Origin: Pandoraea terrae
GTDB lineage: Bacteria > Pseudomonadota > Gammaproteobacteria > Burkholderiales > Burkholderiaceae
DNA: 64,000 nt
Direction: 5' to 3'
NCBI RefSeq assembly: GCF_902459695.1
Contig: NZ_CABPRZ010000014.1
Coordinates: forward strand, 62,001-126,000
The stretch's first letter is position 1. Each line of letters starts with the position of its first letter. Below, in pieces: positions 28,388 through 37,462 of the stretch. The notes beneath the pieces were generated by a model. The model ran no database searches. It saw only the letters and a program-made list of their open reading frames with translations, and was not told the origin of the DNA. The position numbers were made by a program, and so were the translations under genes.

Positions 28388-29854
28388 TTACAGCCCGGTA
28401 TGGCCGGCGATGAACGCCTTGATGCGTTCGGCATCGGCCGGCACAGTATCGAAACGTTGCGGCAACGCTTCGAGTTTCTCGAAGCCTGCCGGCCGCGGCG
28501 GCTCGCTGCCGAGCGCATCAAGGATCGTTTCCGCGAACTTCGCAGGCTGCGCCGTCTCGAGCACGACCATCGGCACGCCCGGCTCAAGCGCCTCGCGGGC
28601 CACCTTCACGCCGTCGGCGGTGTGGGTGTCGATGACGATATCGTAGCGCTTGACCACGTCGCGAATCGTCTCGATCCGGTCCGCATGGGTACTGCGGCCC
28701 GACACGAAGCCGAATTCGGCCACGCGCGCAAAGGCGTCGGTGCCCGACAGATCGAAGCCGCCCTCCGTCTCCACCGAACGGAACAGTGCCACGGTCCGCT
28801 CGGCGTCGCGGCCGAGCAGGTCGAACATGAAACGCTCGAAGTTCGAGGCCTTGGAGATGTCCATGCTCGGGCTGCTCGTATGGTACGTCTCGGCCGACTT
28901 GCGCACACGATACCGGCCGGTGCGGAAGAATTCGTCGAGGACATCGTTTTCGTTCGTCGCGACAACCAGCTTGCGCACCGGCAGGCCCATCATGCGCGCG
29001 ATATGACCGGCGCAAACGTTGCCGAAGTTGCCCGACGGGACCGTGAATGAAATCTCGCGGTCGCTGCCCCCGGTGCCGCCGGTGGCAGCGAAGTAACCCT
29101 TGAAGTAGTACACGACCTGCGCGACGACGCGCGCCCAGTTGATCGAGTTGACGGTGCCGATCTTGTGGCGCGCCTTGTATGCGTGATCGTTGGATACCGC
29201 CTTGACGATGTCCTGGCAGTCGTCGAACACGCCGTCGACCGCGAGGTTGAAGATGTTCGGGTCCTGCAGGCTGTACATCTGCGCGGTCTGGAACGCGCTC
29301 ATCTTGCCGGCCGGCGAAAGCATGAAGACACGGATGCCGTCCTTGCCGCGCATGGCGTATTCCGCCGCGCTGCCGGTGTCGCCCGACGTCGCCCCGAGAA
29401 TGTTCAGGGCGTCACCGTGCTGGGCCAATGCGTACTCGAACAGATTGCCGAGCAATTGCATGGCCATGTCCTTGAACGCCAGCGTCGGACCGTTCGACAG
29501 CGCAAGCAGCGACAGCGGCGCGCCGTTTTCCTCGCCGAGCGTGACGAGCGGCGTGATATCGGCGGCGTTCTCCCCCGGACGCACGTTCTTGTATCCCTCG
29601 GCGGTGTAGGTGCGGCGCGTCAGGTCGCGCAGGATCTCGACGGGCACGTCGTCGATGAACTTGTGCAGCACTTCGGCCGCCAGATCGGCGTACGACAGTT
29701 GGCGCCACGCGGACAGTTCGGCCTTCGTGACTTGCGGGTACGCCGTCGGCAGATACAGCCCGCCGTCGGGAGCCAGGCCGCCCAGCAGAATGCTGGAGAA
29801 CGACTGCGGCGTACCGGACAAGGTGCCGGCGCCGCGCGTGGAAAGATATTTCAT
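28388..29854 (-). CDS. thrC: Threonine synthase
   Basis: PLP enzyme converting O-phosphohomoserine to threonine. The 488 residues match the long proteobacterial/yeast-type family. PLP lysine lies in LAFKDMAMQLL; LGATSGDTGSAAEYA is the phosphate-binding segment, and VPSGNFGNVCAGH follows. ATG 29854 begins MKYLSTRGAGTLSG. It lies 41 bp after hom and 3 bp before moeA, all in one leftward unit. thrB is absent, as in many Burkholderiales where homoserine kinase is elsewhere. Confidence 0.97.
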   Translation of the reverse strand: MKYLSTRGAGTLSGTPQSFSSILLGGLAPDGGLYLPTAYPQVTKAELSAWRQLSYADLAAEVLHKFIDDVPVEILRDLTRRTYTAEGYKNVRPGENAADITPLVTLGEENGAPLSLLALSNGPTLAFKDMAMQLLGNLFEYALAQHGDALNILGATSGDTGSAAEYAMRGKDGIRVFMLSPAGKMSAFQTAQMYSLQDPNIFNLAVDGVFDDCQDIVKAVSNDHAYKARHKIGTVNSINWARVVAQVVYYFKGYFAATGGTGGSDREISFTVPSGNFGNVCAGHIARMMGLPVRKLVVATNENDVLDEFFRTGRYRVRKSAETYHTSSPSMDISKASNFERFMFDLLGRDAERTVALFRSVETEGGFDLSGTDAFARVAEFGFVSGRSTHADRIETIRDVVKRYDIVIDTHTADGVKVAREALEPGVPMVVLETAQPAKFAETILDALGSEPPRPAGFEKLEALPQRFDTVPADAERIKAFIAGHTGL

Positions 29855-29895
29855 GGCGTATGCGTCCTATCGACAATTCATGGCGCGAGCGCCGT

Positions 29896-31206
29896 TCAGC
29901 TCAGGGCTTCCATGCGGATGCGCGTGACCTTGGAGAGCACGGTCTCGAGCGCCTCGATTTTGGCGATCGCGGCGTTGATATGCTTCTCCTGCGTCTCGTG
30001 CGTCAGGATGATGATGTCGGTCTGCGGCTCGCCTTCGCGCGATTCCTTCTGCAGCAGCGCGTCGATCGAAATGTTCAGGTCGGCCAGGATACGCGTGATC
30101 TCGGCCAGCACGCCCGCCTTATCGGCAACGCACAGGCGCAGGTAGTAGCTGGTCGTGACTTCCTCGATCGGCAGCACCGGCGTGTTCGACAGCGCGTCGT
30201 GCTGGAACGCCAGATGCGGCACGCGATGCTCCGGATCGGCGGTGTGCAGGCGGGTCACGTCGACAATGTCGGCAACCACGGCCGATGCGGTCGGCTCGGC
30301 GCCCGCCCCCTTGCCGTAATACAGCGTCGCACCGACAGCGTCGCCATGCACCAGCACGGCGTTCATTGCCCCTTCCACATTGGCGATCAGGCGCTTGGCC
30401 GGGATCAGCGTCGGGTGCACGCGCAGTTCGATCCCTGCGTCCGTGCGGCGCGTGATGCCGAGCAGCTTGATACGGTAGCCGAGTTCTTCCGCATACTTGA
30501 TGTCGATGGCGGCCAGCCTGGAGATGCCCTCGACGTAGGCCTTGTCGAACTGCACCGGCACGCCGAAGGCGATGGCGCTCATGATCGTGACCTTGTGCGC
30601 GGCGTCGACGCCTTCGATGTCGAAGGTCGGATCGGCTTCTGCATAGCCGAGCTGCTGCGCGTCGGCCAGCGCGGCATCGAAATCGATGCCCTTGTCGCGC
30701 ATTTCGGACAGGATGAAGTTCGTGGTGCCGTTGATGATGCCGGCGATCCACTGGATGCGGTTGGCCGTCAGCCCTTCGCGCAGCGCCTTGATGATCGGAA
30801 TGCCGCCGGCCACAGCCGCTTCGAACGCGACCATGACGTTGGCCTTGCGCGCCGCCGCGAAGATCTCGTTGCCGTAGACGGCCAGCAGCGCCTTGTTGGC
30901 CGTGACGATGTGCTTGCCGTTGGCGATCGCCTGCAGCACGAGTTCGCGCGTCAGGTCATAACCGCCGATCGTCTCGACAACGATATCGATGTCGGGGTCG
31001 GACACCACCAGCATCGGGTCGCCCACGACCTCGCACGCGCCGGCCACCAAGGCACGGGCGCGCTCAACGTCGCGCACCGCTATCTTGGTGACTTCGATGC
31101 CGCGGCCCGCCCGGCGCTGAATTTCTTCCTGATTGCGCGCCAATACCCGGAAGGCTCCATAGCCCACCGTCCCCAGGCCCAGCAGGCCAACTTTGATCGG
31201 TTTCAT
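29896..31206 (-). CDS. hom: Homoserine dehydrogenase
   Basis: NAD(P)H-dependent reduction of aspartate semialdehyde to homoserine, the branch to threonine and methionine. The 436-residue monofunctional enzyme has an N-terminal Rossmann motif GLLGLGTVGYGAF, catalytic segment with VTANKALLAVYG and INGTTNFIL, and a C-terminal ACT domain (about 350-436; LCVADKAGVLAEITRILAD), which implies threonine feedback inhibition. ATG 31206 gives MKPIKVGLLGLG; upstream in-frame codons lack similarity. 49 bp separate it from alaA upstream. Confidence 0.97.
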   Translation of the reverse strand: MKPIKVGLLGLGTVGYGAFRVLARNQEEIQRRAGRGIEVTKIAVRDVERARALVAGACEVVGDPMLVVSDPDIDIVVETIGGYDLTRELVLQAIANGKHIVTANKALLAVYGNEIFAAARKANVMVAFEAAVAGGIPIIKALREGLTANRIQWIAGIINGTTNFILSEMRDKGIDFDAALADAQQLGYAEADPTFDIEGVDAAHKVTIMSAIAFGVPVQFDKAYVEGISRLAAIDIKYAEELGYRIKLLGITRRTDAGIELRVHPTLIPAKRLIANVEGAMNAVLVHGDAVGATLYYGKGAGAEPTASAVVADIVDVTRLHTADPEHRVPHLAFQHDALSNTPVLPIEEVTTSYYLRLCVADKAGVLAEITRILADLNISIDALLQKESREGEPQTDIIILTHETQEKHINAAIAKIEALETVLSKVTRIRMEALS

Positions 31207-31255
31207 GCGTTTTCTACTCAAATGGTCGGAATCGCTTGCGCGGCTCTCTTGCGGC

Positions 31256-32482
31256 TCACTTGCCGTGACGACGGCGGTAACCGTCGAGGAAACGGGCAAT
31301 GCGGCTAATGGCGTCTTGCAAATCGCCCTCGTGAGGCAGGAACACTACGCGGAAATGGTCGGGATGCAGCCAGTTGAAGCCGCTACCCTGCACCAGCAGC
31401 ACTTTCTCTTCCAGCAGCAGCTGGAGAATGAACTCCTGGTCGTTGTCAATCGGATACAGCGTCGGGTCGAGGCGCGGGAACAGATACAGCGCCGCCTTCG
31501 GCTTGACGCACGTCACGCCCGGAATCTCGGTCAGCATACGATGCGCGATCTCGCGCTGCTCATACAGCCGGCCGCCGGGCACGATCAGATCGTTGATGCT
31601 CTGGTAACCGCCCAGCGCCGTCTGGATCGCATACTGGCCCGGCACGTTCGGGCACAACCGCATCGACGCGAGGATGTTGAGCCCCTCGATGTAGTCGTGC
31701 GCCGGACGCTTGTCGCCCGACACGACCATCCAGCCCGCACGGTAGCCGCACGCGCGATAGCTTTTCGACAGGCCATTGAACGTCACGGTCAGCACGTCCT
31801 CCGACAACGATGCGATCGACGTATGCGTCGCCCCGTCGTAGATGATCTTGTCGTAGATTTCGTCGGCGTAGATGATCAGCTTGTGCTCGCGTGCGAGCAG
31901 CACAATGTCCTGCAGCAGTGCGTCGGAATACAGCGCGCCGGTAGGATTGTTCGGGTTGATGATGACAATGGCGCGCGTGTTCGGCGTGATTTTGCGCCGA
32001 ATGTCGTCGAGGTCGGGCTGCCAGTCGGCCTGCTCATCGCAGACGTAATGCACAGGGGTGCCGCCGGACAGGCTCACGGCAGCGGTCCACAACGGGTAAT
32101 CGGGCGCCGGCACGAGGACTTCATCGCCATCGTTGAGCAATGCCTGCATCGCCATCACGATCAGTTCGGAGGCGCCGTTGCCCAGGTAGATGTCGTCGAG
32201 CTGGACATCCTTGATCCGCTTCTGCTGGCAATAATGCATGATCGCCTTGCGGGCCGCGAACACGCCGCGCGAGTCCGAGTAGCCCGCCGAATTGGGCAGG
32301 TTGCGGATCATGTCCTGGACGATCTCGTCGGGCGGCTCGAAGCCGAACGGCGCCAGATTGCCGATGTTCAGCTTGATGATACGGTGGCCTTCGTCTTCCA
32401 TGCGCTTGGCATGTTCCAGTACGGGCCCGCGAATGTCATAACAGACATTCTGCAATTTCTGCGATTTCAGGATCGGTTTCAC
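31256..32482 (-). CDS. alaA: Glutamate-pyruvate aminotransferase (AlaA type)
   Basis: Class I PLP aminotransferase making alanine from pyruvate and glutamate. The 408 residues follow E. coli AlaA closely: KLQNVCYDIRGPV start, GNGASELIVMAMQALL, INPNNPTGALYS and the PLP lysine in FNGLSKSYR. One difference from the E. coli protein is Leu for Pro in NIGNLAPFGF. It heads the leftward unit alaA-hom-thrC-moeA-moaD-moaE. Its leader contains an 8-bp inverted repeat (32521-32542). It diverges from the Mth938-like gene of the arn cluster. Confidence 0.93.
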   Translation of the reverse strand: MKPILKSQKLQNVCYDIRGPVLEHAKRMEDEGHRIIKLNIGNLAPFGFEPPDEIVQDMIRNLPNSAGYSDSRGVFAARKAIMHYCQQKRIKDVQLDDIYLGNGASELIVMAMQALLNDGDEVLVPAPDYPLWTAAVSLSGGTPVHYVCDEQADWQPDLDDIRRKITPNTRAIVIINPNNPTGALYSDALLQDIVLLAREHKLIIYADEIYDKIIYDGATHTSIASLSEDVLTVTFNGLSKSYRACGYRAGWMVVSGDKRPAHDYIEGLNILASMRLCPNVPGQYAIQTALGGYQSINDLIVPGGRLYEQREIAHRMLTEIPGVTCVKPKAALYLFPRLDPTLYPIDNDQEFILQLLLEEKVLLVQGSGFNWLHPDHFRVVFLPHEGDLQDAISRIARFLDGYRRRHGK

Positions 32483-32520
32483 GGCGATGTTCTTCTAGGC
32501 GGGCGGCAAAACGAACCCGA

Positions 32521-32542
32521 GCACTGCATCATGCTGCAGTGC
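32521..32542. repeat. 8-bp inverted repeat in the alaA leader
   Basis: GCACTGCA (32521-32528), loop TCATGC, TGCAGTGC (32535-32542), a perfect stem 39 bp upstream of the alaA start. It could be an operator or a leader hairpin. On the other strand TATAAT at 32576-32581 is a possible -10 for the arn-side gene; its -35 is weak. Confidence 0.4.
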
Positions 32543-32713
32543 ACCGGTTTCTGCCGTGGATGAACGGCAAAAAGTTATAATTTAGCCAATTATGACAGAC
32601 TTCGGCAATGCATCATTGACGGTTTGGCCGCGCCAAGGCAAGATGCGCGGCGCTGCGCCGGCATTCCGGTGGCCGCCGACGGGTGCCGCATTGCCCTTTG
32701 GGATACTCCGAAA

Positions 32714-33100
32714 GTGAAACTGCATCAAGATCCGCTGCAGGCGTGGAATACCGTCACCGGCTACGGTCCGGACTACATCGACGTCAACAAGGTCCGCTTC
32801 GAGCACAGCGTGGTGGTTGTTCCCGAGGGCGAAGTCGTGAAATGGCCGGTGAACTCTTTCGATTCGCTGCTGCCTGAGCACTTCGACGCGCTCCTGAGCT
32901 TCGCCCCCGAGGTCGTGATTTTCGGCAGCGGCAAACGGCTTCGCTTTCCGCATCCGCGACTGACGGCCTCGCTGGCCGGCGCGCGGATCGGCGTCGAGGC
33001 CATGGACTTCCAGGCGGCGTGTCGCACCTATAACATCCTGATGGCCGAAGGCCGCAAGGTGGCCCTGGCCCTATTGATCGAAAGCGAGACTCCCGCGTGA
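32714..33100 (+). CDS. Mth938-like domain protein (DUF498/DUF598 family)
   Basis: Small cytoplasmic protein of 128 residues with the Mth938-like fold; related to mitochondrial NDUFAF3 in family terms. Seen: ITGYG-type start (TVTGYGPDYIDVNKVRFEHS), then SFDSLLPEHFDALLSFAPEV and IFGSGKRLRFPHP. GTG 32714 gives VKLHQDPLQAWN, matching the usual N-terminus better than an upstream in-frame start with no similarity. Its stop overlaps the arnT GTG start (GTGA), so it appears to be the first gene of the arn transcript. No role in lipid A modification is known; the linkage may be only operonic. Confidence 0.88.
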   Translation: MKLHQDPLQAWNTVTGYGPDYIDVNKVRFEHSVVVVPEGEVVKWPVNSFDSLLPEHFDALLSFAPEVVIFGSGKRLRFPHPRLTASLAGARIGVEAMDFQAACRTYNILMAEGRKVALALLIESETPA

Positions 33101-34785
33101 GCCATCCCGATACCCGCCACACATCGCTCGACCCCTACCCCCTCTCGCCCACCGCCTTCTGGCTTCTCCTGATCTCGTTCGCGCTGATCTGGTTCGGCGT
33201 GCTCGACTATCGCCACCTGATTTCGAGCGACGAGGGCCGCTACGCCGAAATGGCCCGGGAAATGTGGGTCACCGGCGATTGGATCACCCCGCGCTACAAC
33301 GGTTACAAATACTTCGAGAAGCCGCCCCTGCAGACCTGGATGAACGCCCTCACGTTCATGGCATTCGGCCTTGGCGAATGGCAGGCGCGCCTGTGGACGG
33401 CCCTGACCGGCTTTGGCGGCGTGCTGCTCGTCGGGTACACCGGCCGCCGCGTGTTCAACGGCCGCGTGGGCCTGATGGCGGCTGCCGCCCTCGCCGGCGC
33501 ACCGCTGTGGGCGCTGCTCGGCCACTTCAACGTGCTCGACATGGGCCTGTCGTTCATGATGGCCATCACCCTGTGCGGCTTGCTGCTCGCGCAGCGCCCT
33601 GGACTGCCGAAGGCACAGGTGCGCGGCTGGATGTGGCTGTGCTGGGCCGGCATGGCGCTGGCGGTGCTCAGCAAGGGCCTGATCGGCATCGTGCTGCCGG
33701 GCGCCGTGCTCATCATCTACTCATTGATTACGCGCGACTGGGCGCTCTGGAAGCGCCTGTATCTCGGCAGCGGCCTGATCGTCTTTCTTGCGATCGCGGC
33801 GCCCTGGTTCATCCTGGTGCAGCAGCACAATCCGGAATTCTTCGACTTTTTCTTCGTCAACGAACACTTCCGCCGCTTTTTGACCAACGAGCATAACCGC
33901 CAGGGCGCGCCCTGGTATTTCGTGCCGGTGTTCCTCGTCGGCTTCCTGCCGTGGCTGTCGGTGCTGCCCCAGACGGTCCTGGCCACCCTGCGCATGCCCG
34001 GCCAACCCAATGGCTTCAAGCCGGCCGTGCTGATGTGGGTCTGGGTGATCTTCATCTTCGCGTTCTTCAGCTACTCCCATTCGAAGCTGATTTCCTATAT
34101 CTTGCCGATCGCGCCGGCCATGGCCCTGCTGTTCGGCCTGTTCCTGTCGCAGGTGACGAAAGAGCGCTTGCGCCGCGATCTCGCCGGCTACGCCGTGCTC
34201 CTGGTGCTGGCCTTCGTGCTGACGGCCGTGCTCGTCGGCCGCCATGGCTCCGCCCGCAATCCGGTCGAGTTGTACAAGGCCTTCCAGATCTGGCTGTATT
34301 TCGCCTATGCGGCCGGCCTGATCGGTATCTTCATCGCGTGGCGCCTGGCGCGCCACAGCGCTCGCCGCGGCATCATCGCCTTTGCGGGCGCCATGTTCAT
34401 GCTGGTGATGATCGGCGGCCTCGGCCACGAGTCGTTCGGCCGCTACAGCACCGGCGTGCTGCTGGTGCCCGCCGTCAAGTCGGAAATGAACAAGCTGGGC
34501 CCCGATACGCCGTTCTACTCGGTCGGCACGCTCGACCATACGATGCCGTTCTATCTGCGTCATACGATGATCATGGTCGCCCATCAGGACGAACTCGCCT
34601 TCGGCATTTCGCAGGAGCCGCAGAAATGGGTGCCGACGCTCGAAGCGTTCCATGACCGCTGGCTCGCCGATCCGAAGGCGCTCGCGCTCGTCGATCCGGA
34701 GCTGATGCCCAAGCTGGAAGCGGCGCATCTGCCCATGCGCGTCATCGCAAGCGATGCGCGCCGCGTGATCATTGCGAAGCCGTGA
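33097..34785 (+). CDS. arnT: 4-amino-4-deoxy-L-arabinose lipid A transferase
   Basis: Inner-membrane GT-C glycosyltransferase that moves L-Ara4N from undecaprenyl phosphate to lipid A, lowering affinity for polymyxin. 562 residues with about a dozen membrane segments. The first periplasmic loop has SSDEGRYAEMAREM and YFEKPPLQTW, the catalytic region of ArnT/PMT-type enzymes, and a soluble C-terminal domain follows. The GTG start overlaps the previous stop by 4 bp. The context with arnB, arnC, arnA and arnD supports ArnT over a generic PMT-family transferase. Confidence 0.92.
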   Translation: MSHPDTRHTSLDPYPLSPTAFWLLLISFALIWFGVLDYRHLISSDEGRYAEMAREMWVTGDWITPRYNGYKYFEKPPLQTWMNALTFMAFGLGEWQARLWTALTGFGGVLLVGYTGRRVFNGRVGLMAAAALAGAPLWALLGHFNVLDMGLSFMMAITLCGLLLAQRPGLPKAQVRGWMWLCWAGMALAVLSKGLIGIVLPGAVLIIYSLITRDWALWKRLYLGSGLIVFLAIAAPWFILVQQHNPEFFDFFFVNEHFRRFLTNEHNRQGAPWYFVPVFLVGFLPWLSVLPQTVLATLRMPGQPNGFKPAVLMWVWVIFIFAFFSYSHSKLISYILPIAPAMALLFGLFLSQVTKERLRRDLAGYAVLLVLAFVLTAVLVGRHGSARNPVELYKAFQIWLYFAYAAGLIGIFIAWRLARHSARRGIIAFAGAMFMLVMIGGLGHESFGRYSTGVLLVPAVKSEMNKLGPDTPFYSVGTLDHTMPFYLRHTMIMVAHQDELAFGISQEPQKWVPTLEAFHDRWLADPKALALVDPELMPKLEAAHLPMRVIASDARRVIIAKP

Positions 34786-34834
34786 ACGCACTGGAACGTG
34801 CACCGGAAACCGGAAAAATCTCCATAATCTTTCA

Positions 34835-34849
34835 CAAACGTTCATAAAC
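34835..34849 (-). promoter_or_regulatory. PhoP-box-like direct repeat inside the arn cluster
   Basis: Read leftward the sequence is GTTTA-TGAAC-GTTTG, 9 of 10 positions of the PhoP box GTTTA-N5-GTTTA. On the plus strand it appears as a 10-bp repeat (TTCACAAACG, TTCATAAACG) ending 5 bp before the next gene and taking the place of a ribosome-binding site. A -10-like CATAAT lies at 34823-34828. Match is seen; regulation is inferred. Confidence 0.3.
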
Positions 34850-34854
34850 GTTCC

Positions 34855-35226
34855 ATGAATCTGACGACGTTTTCGCTTATCCTGACCGGCGTGCTGCTCA
34901 ATGCCTGTGCGCAATTGCTGCTCAAGGCCGGTGCAGGTGCCATCGGCGCGCTGGCATTCACGCGTGAGAACATTGTCCCGATCGGCATCAAGCTGGCCAC
35001 GCAGGTCCCGATCATCGGCGGTCTTTTCTGTTACGCGATCAGCGTCGTCGTCTGGATTCTCGCCCTGTCGCGCGTCCAGGTGTCGATCGCCTACCCGATG
35101 CTCTCGCTCGGGTATGTGGTCAACGCCATTGCCGCCTGGTATCTATTCGGCGAGACGTTGTCGATGCAGCGCATGGCCGCCATCGGCATCATCCTGGTCG
35201 GCGTCTACGTGCTGGCGCGCAGTTGA
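34855..35226 (+). CDS. Small EamA/SMR-type membrane protein, ArnE/ArnF-like
   Basis: Four-helix inner-membrane protein of 123 residues (LILTGVLLNACAQLLLKAGAG start, LGYVVNAIAAWYLFGETL in helix 4) of the family that includes ArnE and ArnF, which flip undecaprenyl-phosphate-L-Ara4N to the periplasm. E. coli uses two such subunits; only one is found in this cluster, so it may act as a homodimer. ATG 34855 comes directly after a repeated sequence with no clear ribosome site. It lies 69 bp after arnT and 49 bp before arnB. Confidence 0.85.
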   Translation: MNLTTFSLILTGVLLNACAQLLLKAGAGAIGALAFTRENIVPIGIKLATQVPIIGGLFCYAISVVVWILALSRVQVSIAYPMLSLGYVVNAIAAWYLFGETLSMQRMAAIGIILVGVYVLARS

Positions 35227-35275
35227 GCGCCGGCGGCCGCAGCTCCCCGCCCCCCACCCGAGGAACCGTTTCACC

Positions 35276-36418
35276 ATGACGCAACCGTTTCTGCCATTTA
35301 CGCGCCCCACGATCGACGATGCGACCATCGCCGGCGTGGTCGACGTGCTGCGCTCGGGCTGGATTACGTCCGGCCCGCAGGTCCAGGCCTTCGAGGCCGC
35401 ATTGTCCGAGTATTTCGGCGGCCGCCCCGTTCGCGCCTTCAATTCCGGCACGGCCACGCTGGAGATCGCGCTGCGCATCGCCGGCGTGCAAGCCGGCGAT
35501 GAAGTGATCACCACGCCCCTGACGTGGGTCGCCACCTCGAACGTCATTCTCGAAGTGGGTGCGACGCCGGTGTTCGTCGACGTCGACCCGGTCACGCGAA
35601 ACTTCGACCTCGACCTCGTCGAGAAGGCCATTACGCCGAAAACGCGTGCCATCCTGCCCGTGTACCTGGCCGGCTTGCCGGTCGACATGGACCGCCTGTA
35701 CGACATCGCCCGCCGTCACAACCTGCGCGTGATCGAAGACGCCGCGCAGGCCATGGGGTCGACCTGGGGCGGCAAGCGCATCGGTGCGATCGGAGACCTG
35801 GTGTCGTTCAGCTTCCATGCGAACAAGAACCTGACGTCGATCGAGGGCGGCGCGCTCGTCTTCAACAACGCCGACGAAGCCCGCCTGGCCGAAAAATACC
35901 GCCTCCAGGGCGTCACCCGCACCGGTTTCGACGGCATGGACGTCGACGTGCTCGGCGGCAAATACAACCTCACGGACGTCGCCGCGCGCGTCGGTCTCGG
36001 CCAGATGCCGCACCTGGCGGCGTTCAACGCGCGCCGCACCGCACTGGCGCGCCTGTATTTCGACGGCTTGCGCCAAGGCCCCGCAGCGGCGATCGGGGTC
36101 GAATTGCCGCCGGTCAACTTCACCGATACCAACTGGCACATGTTCCAGATCGTGCTGCCGGAGCACCGCCTCTCACTCGACCGTGCCGGATTCATGGCAC
36201 AACTGAAAGAGCGCGGCATCGGCAGTGGCGTACACTACCCCGTTATTCACCTGTTTACCCTGTATCGCTCGCTCGGCTTCCGGGAAGGCCAGTTTCCGCA
36301 CGCCGAGCGCCTGGGACGCAGCATCGTCACGCTGCCGCTCTTCCCGGGCATGGAAGACGCCGACGTTGCCCGCGTATGCGAGGCCGTCAACGCAATTTGT
36401 GCTCACTATCAAAAATGA
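35276..36418 (+). CDS. arnB: UDP-4-keto-pentose aminotransferase ArnB
   Basis: PLP enzyme of the DegT/DnrJ/EryC1 family that transfers an amino group from glutamate to UDP-4-keto-arabinose. The 380 residues contain FNSGTATLEIALRIAGV, the Asp of EDAAQAMGSTWGGKRIG and the PLP lysine in SFSFHANKNLTSIEGGA; HYPVIHLFTLYRSLGF near the end is typical of ArnB. ATG 35276 follows GAGGAA. Its stop overlaps arnC by 4 bp. Confidence 0.95.
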   Translation: MTQPFLPFTRPTIDDATIAGVVDVLRSGWITSGPQVQAFEAALSEYFGGRPVRAFNSGTATLEIALRIAGVQAGDEVITTPLTWVATSNVILEVGATPVFVDVDPVTRNFDLDLVEKAITPKTRAILPVYLAGLPVDMDRLYDIARRHNLRVIEDAAQAMGSTWGGKRIGAIGDLVSFSFHANKNLTSIEGGALVFNNADEARLAEKYRLQGVTRTGFDGMDVDVLGGKYNLTDVAARVGLGQMPHLAAFNARRTALARLYFDGLRQGPAAAIGVELPPVNFTDTNWHMFQIVLPEHRLSLDRAGFMAQLKERGIGSGVHYPVIHLFTLYRSLGFREGQFPHAERLGRSIVTLPLFPGMEDADVARVCEAVNAICAHYQK

Positions 36419-37410
36419 ATCGACCGCAACTCTCCGTCGTCATCCCTGTTTATAACGAAGAAGCCGGATTGGCCGCGTTGTTCGCGCGCCTGTATCCCGC
36501 GCTCGATCAATTGGGGCTGCCCTACGAGATCGTGTTCGTCAACGACGGCAGCCGGGACCGCTCGGCCGCCATGCTTGCCGAGCAATTCCGCGTCCGTCCG
36601 GACGTCACCCGCGTGGTGCTGTTCAACGGCAATTACGGCCAGCATATGGCCATCCTTGCGGGCTTCGAGCACACGCGCGGCGAATGGGTCATCACCCTTG
36701 ACGCCGACCTGCAGAACCCGCCCGAGGAAATCGGCAAGCTCGTCGAGAAGCTCGCAGCGGGCCACGACTATGTCGGCACGATCCGCATGAACCGTCAGGA
36801 CACGTGGTTCCGCCGCAATGCCTCGCGGGTCATGAACCGCCTGCGCGAACGCATTACGCGCATCCGCATGACCGATCAGGGCTGCATGCTGCGCGGCTAC
36901 AGCCGGCATATCGTCGACACCGTCAACCAGTGCCGCGAGATCAATACGTTCATTCCGGCGCTGGCCTATACGTTTGCCCAGAACCCGGTGGAAGTGGACG
37001 TCGCGCACGAAGAACGCTTCGCCGGCGAATCGAAGTATTCGCTGTACAGCCTGATTCGTCTGAATTTCGACCTGGTCACCGGGTTTTCGGTCGTCCCGCT
37101 GCAGTGGCTCTCGGGCATCGGCATATCGCTGTCGATCGGCTCGGGCCTGCTGTTCATCGTGCTGATCGCACGGCGCTTCCTGTTCGGCTCGGAAGTCCAG
37201 GGGGTATTCACGCTATTCGCAGTGACATTCTGCCTGCTGGGCGTGATCCTGTTCGGCATGGGCCTGCTCGGCGAGTACATCGGCCGGATCTATCAGCAGG
37301 TTCGCCAGCGCCCGCGCTATCTCGTACAGGCCGTGCTCGAAGAGCGCGACGCCCCGGCGGCCCCCGCAACCGCCCAGGCGGCCGAATCGGACACGGCGGG
37401 CGCCCGCTGA
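36415..37410 (+). CDS. arnC: Undecaprenyl-phosphate 4-deoxy-4-formamido-L-arabinose transferase
   Basis: GT2 glycosyltransferase that puts 4-formamido-L-arabinose on undecaprenyl phosphate at the inner membrane. 331 residues: catalytic domain with SVVIPVYNEEAGL, FVNDGSRDRS and the metal-binding DADLQNPPEEI; QGCMLRGYSRHIV; and two C-terminal membrane segments (about 235-295). Start ATG overlaps the arnB stop (ATGA). The last 20 residues are Ala/Pro-rich and not conserved in the family. Confidence 0.95.
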   Translation: MNRPQLSVVIPVYNEEAGLAALFARLYPALDQLGLPYEIVFVNDGSRDRSAAMLAEQFRVRPDVTRVVLFNGNYGQHMAILAGFEHTRGEWVITLDADLQNPPEEIGKLVEKLAAGHDYVGTIRMNRQDTWFRRNASRVMNRLRERITRIRMTDQGCMLRGYSRHIVDTVNQCREINTFIPALAYTFAQNPVEVDVAHEERFAGESKYSLYSLIRLNFDLVTGFSVVPLQWLSGIGISLSIGSGLLFIVLIARRFLFGSEVQGVFTLFAVTFCLLGVILFGMGLLGEYIGRIYQQVRQRPRYLVQAVLEERDAPAAPATAQAAESDTAGAR

Positions 37411-37462
37411 ACGCCGGCCTTCCTCTCAACTGCGACGCGGGCCGCCGGCCCGCTTTTTCGTC

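Noticed and set aside
32345-32360. Pro to Leu change in the NIGN-APFGF motif of AlaA
   Set aside because: Not a catalytic position and all PLP-binding residues are intact; likely normal variation.
29860-32563. Long open frames opposite hom and alaA
   Set aside because: Mirror the codon pattern of the genes below them; no domain seen.
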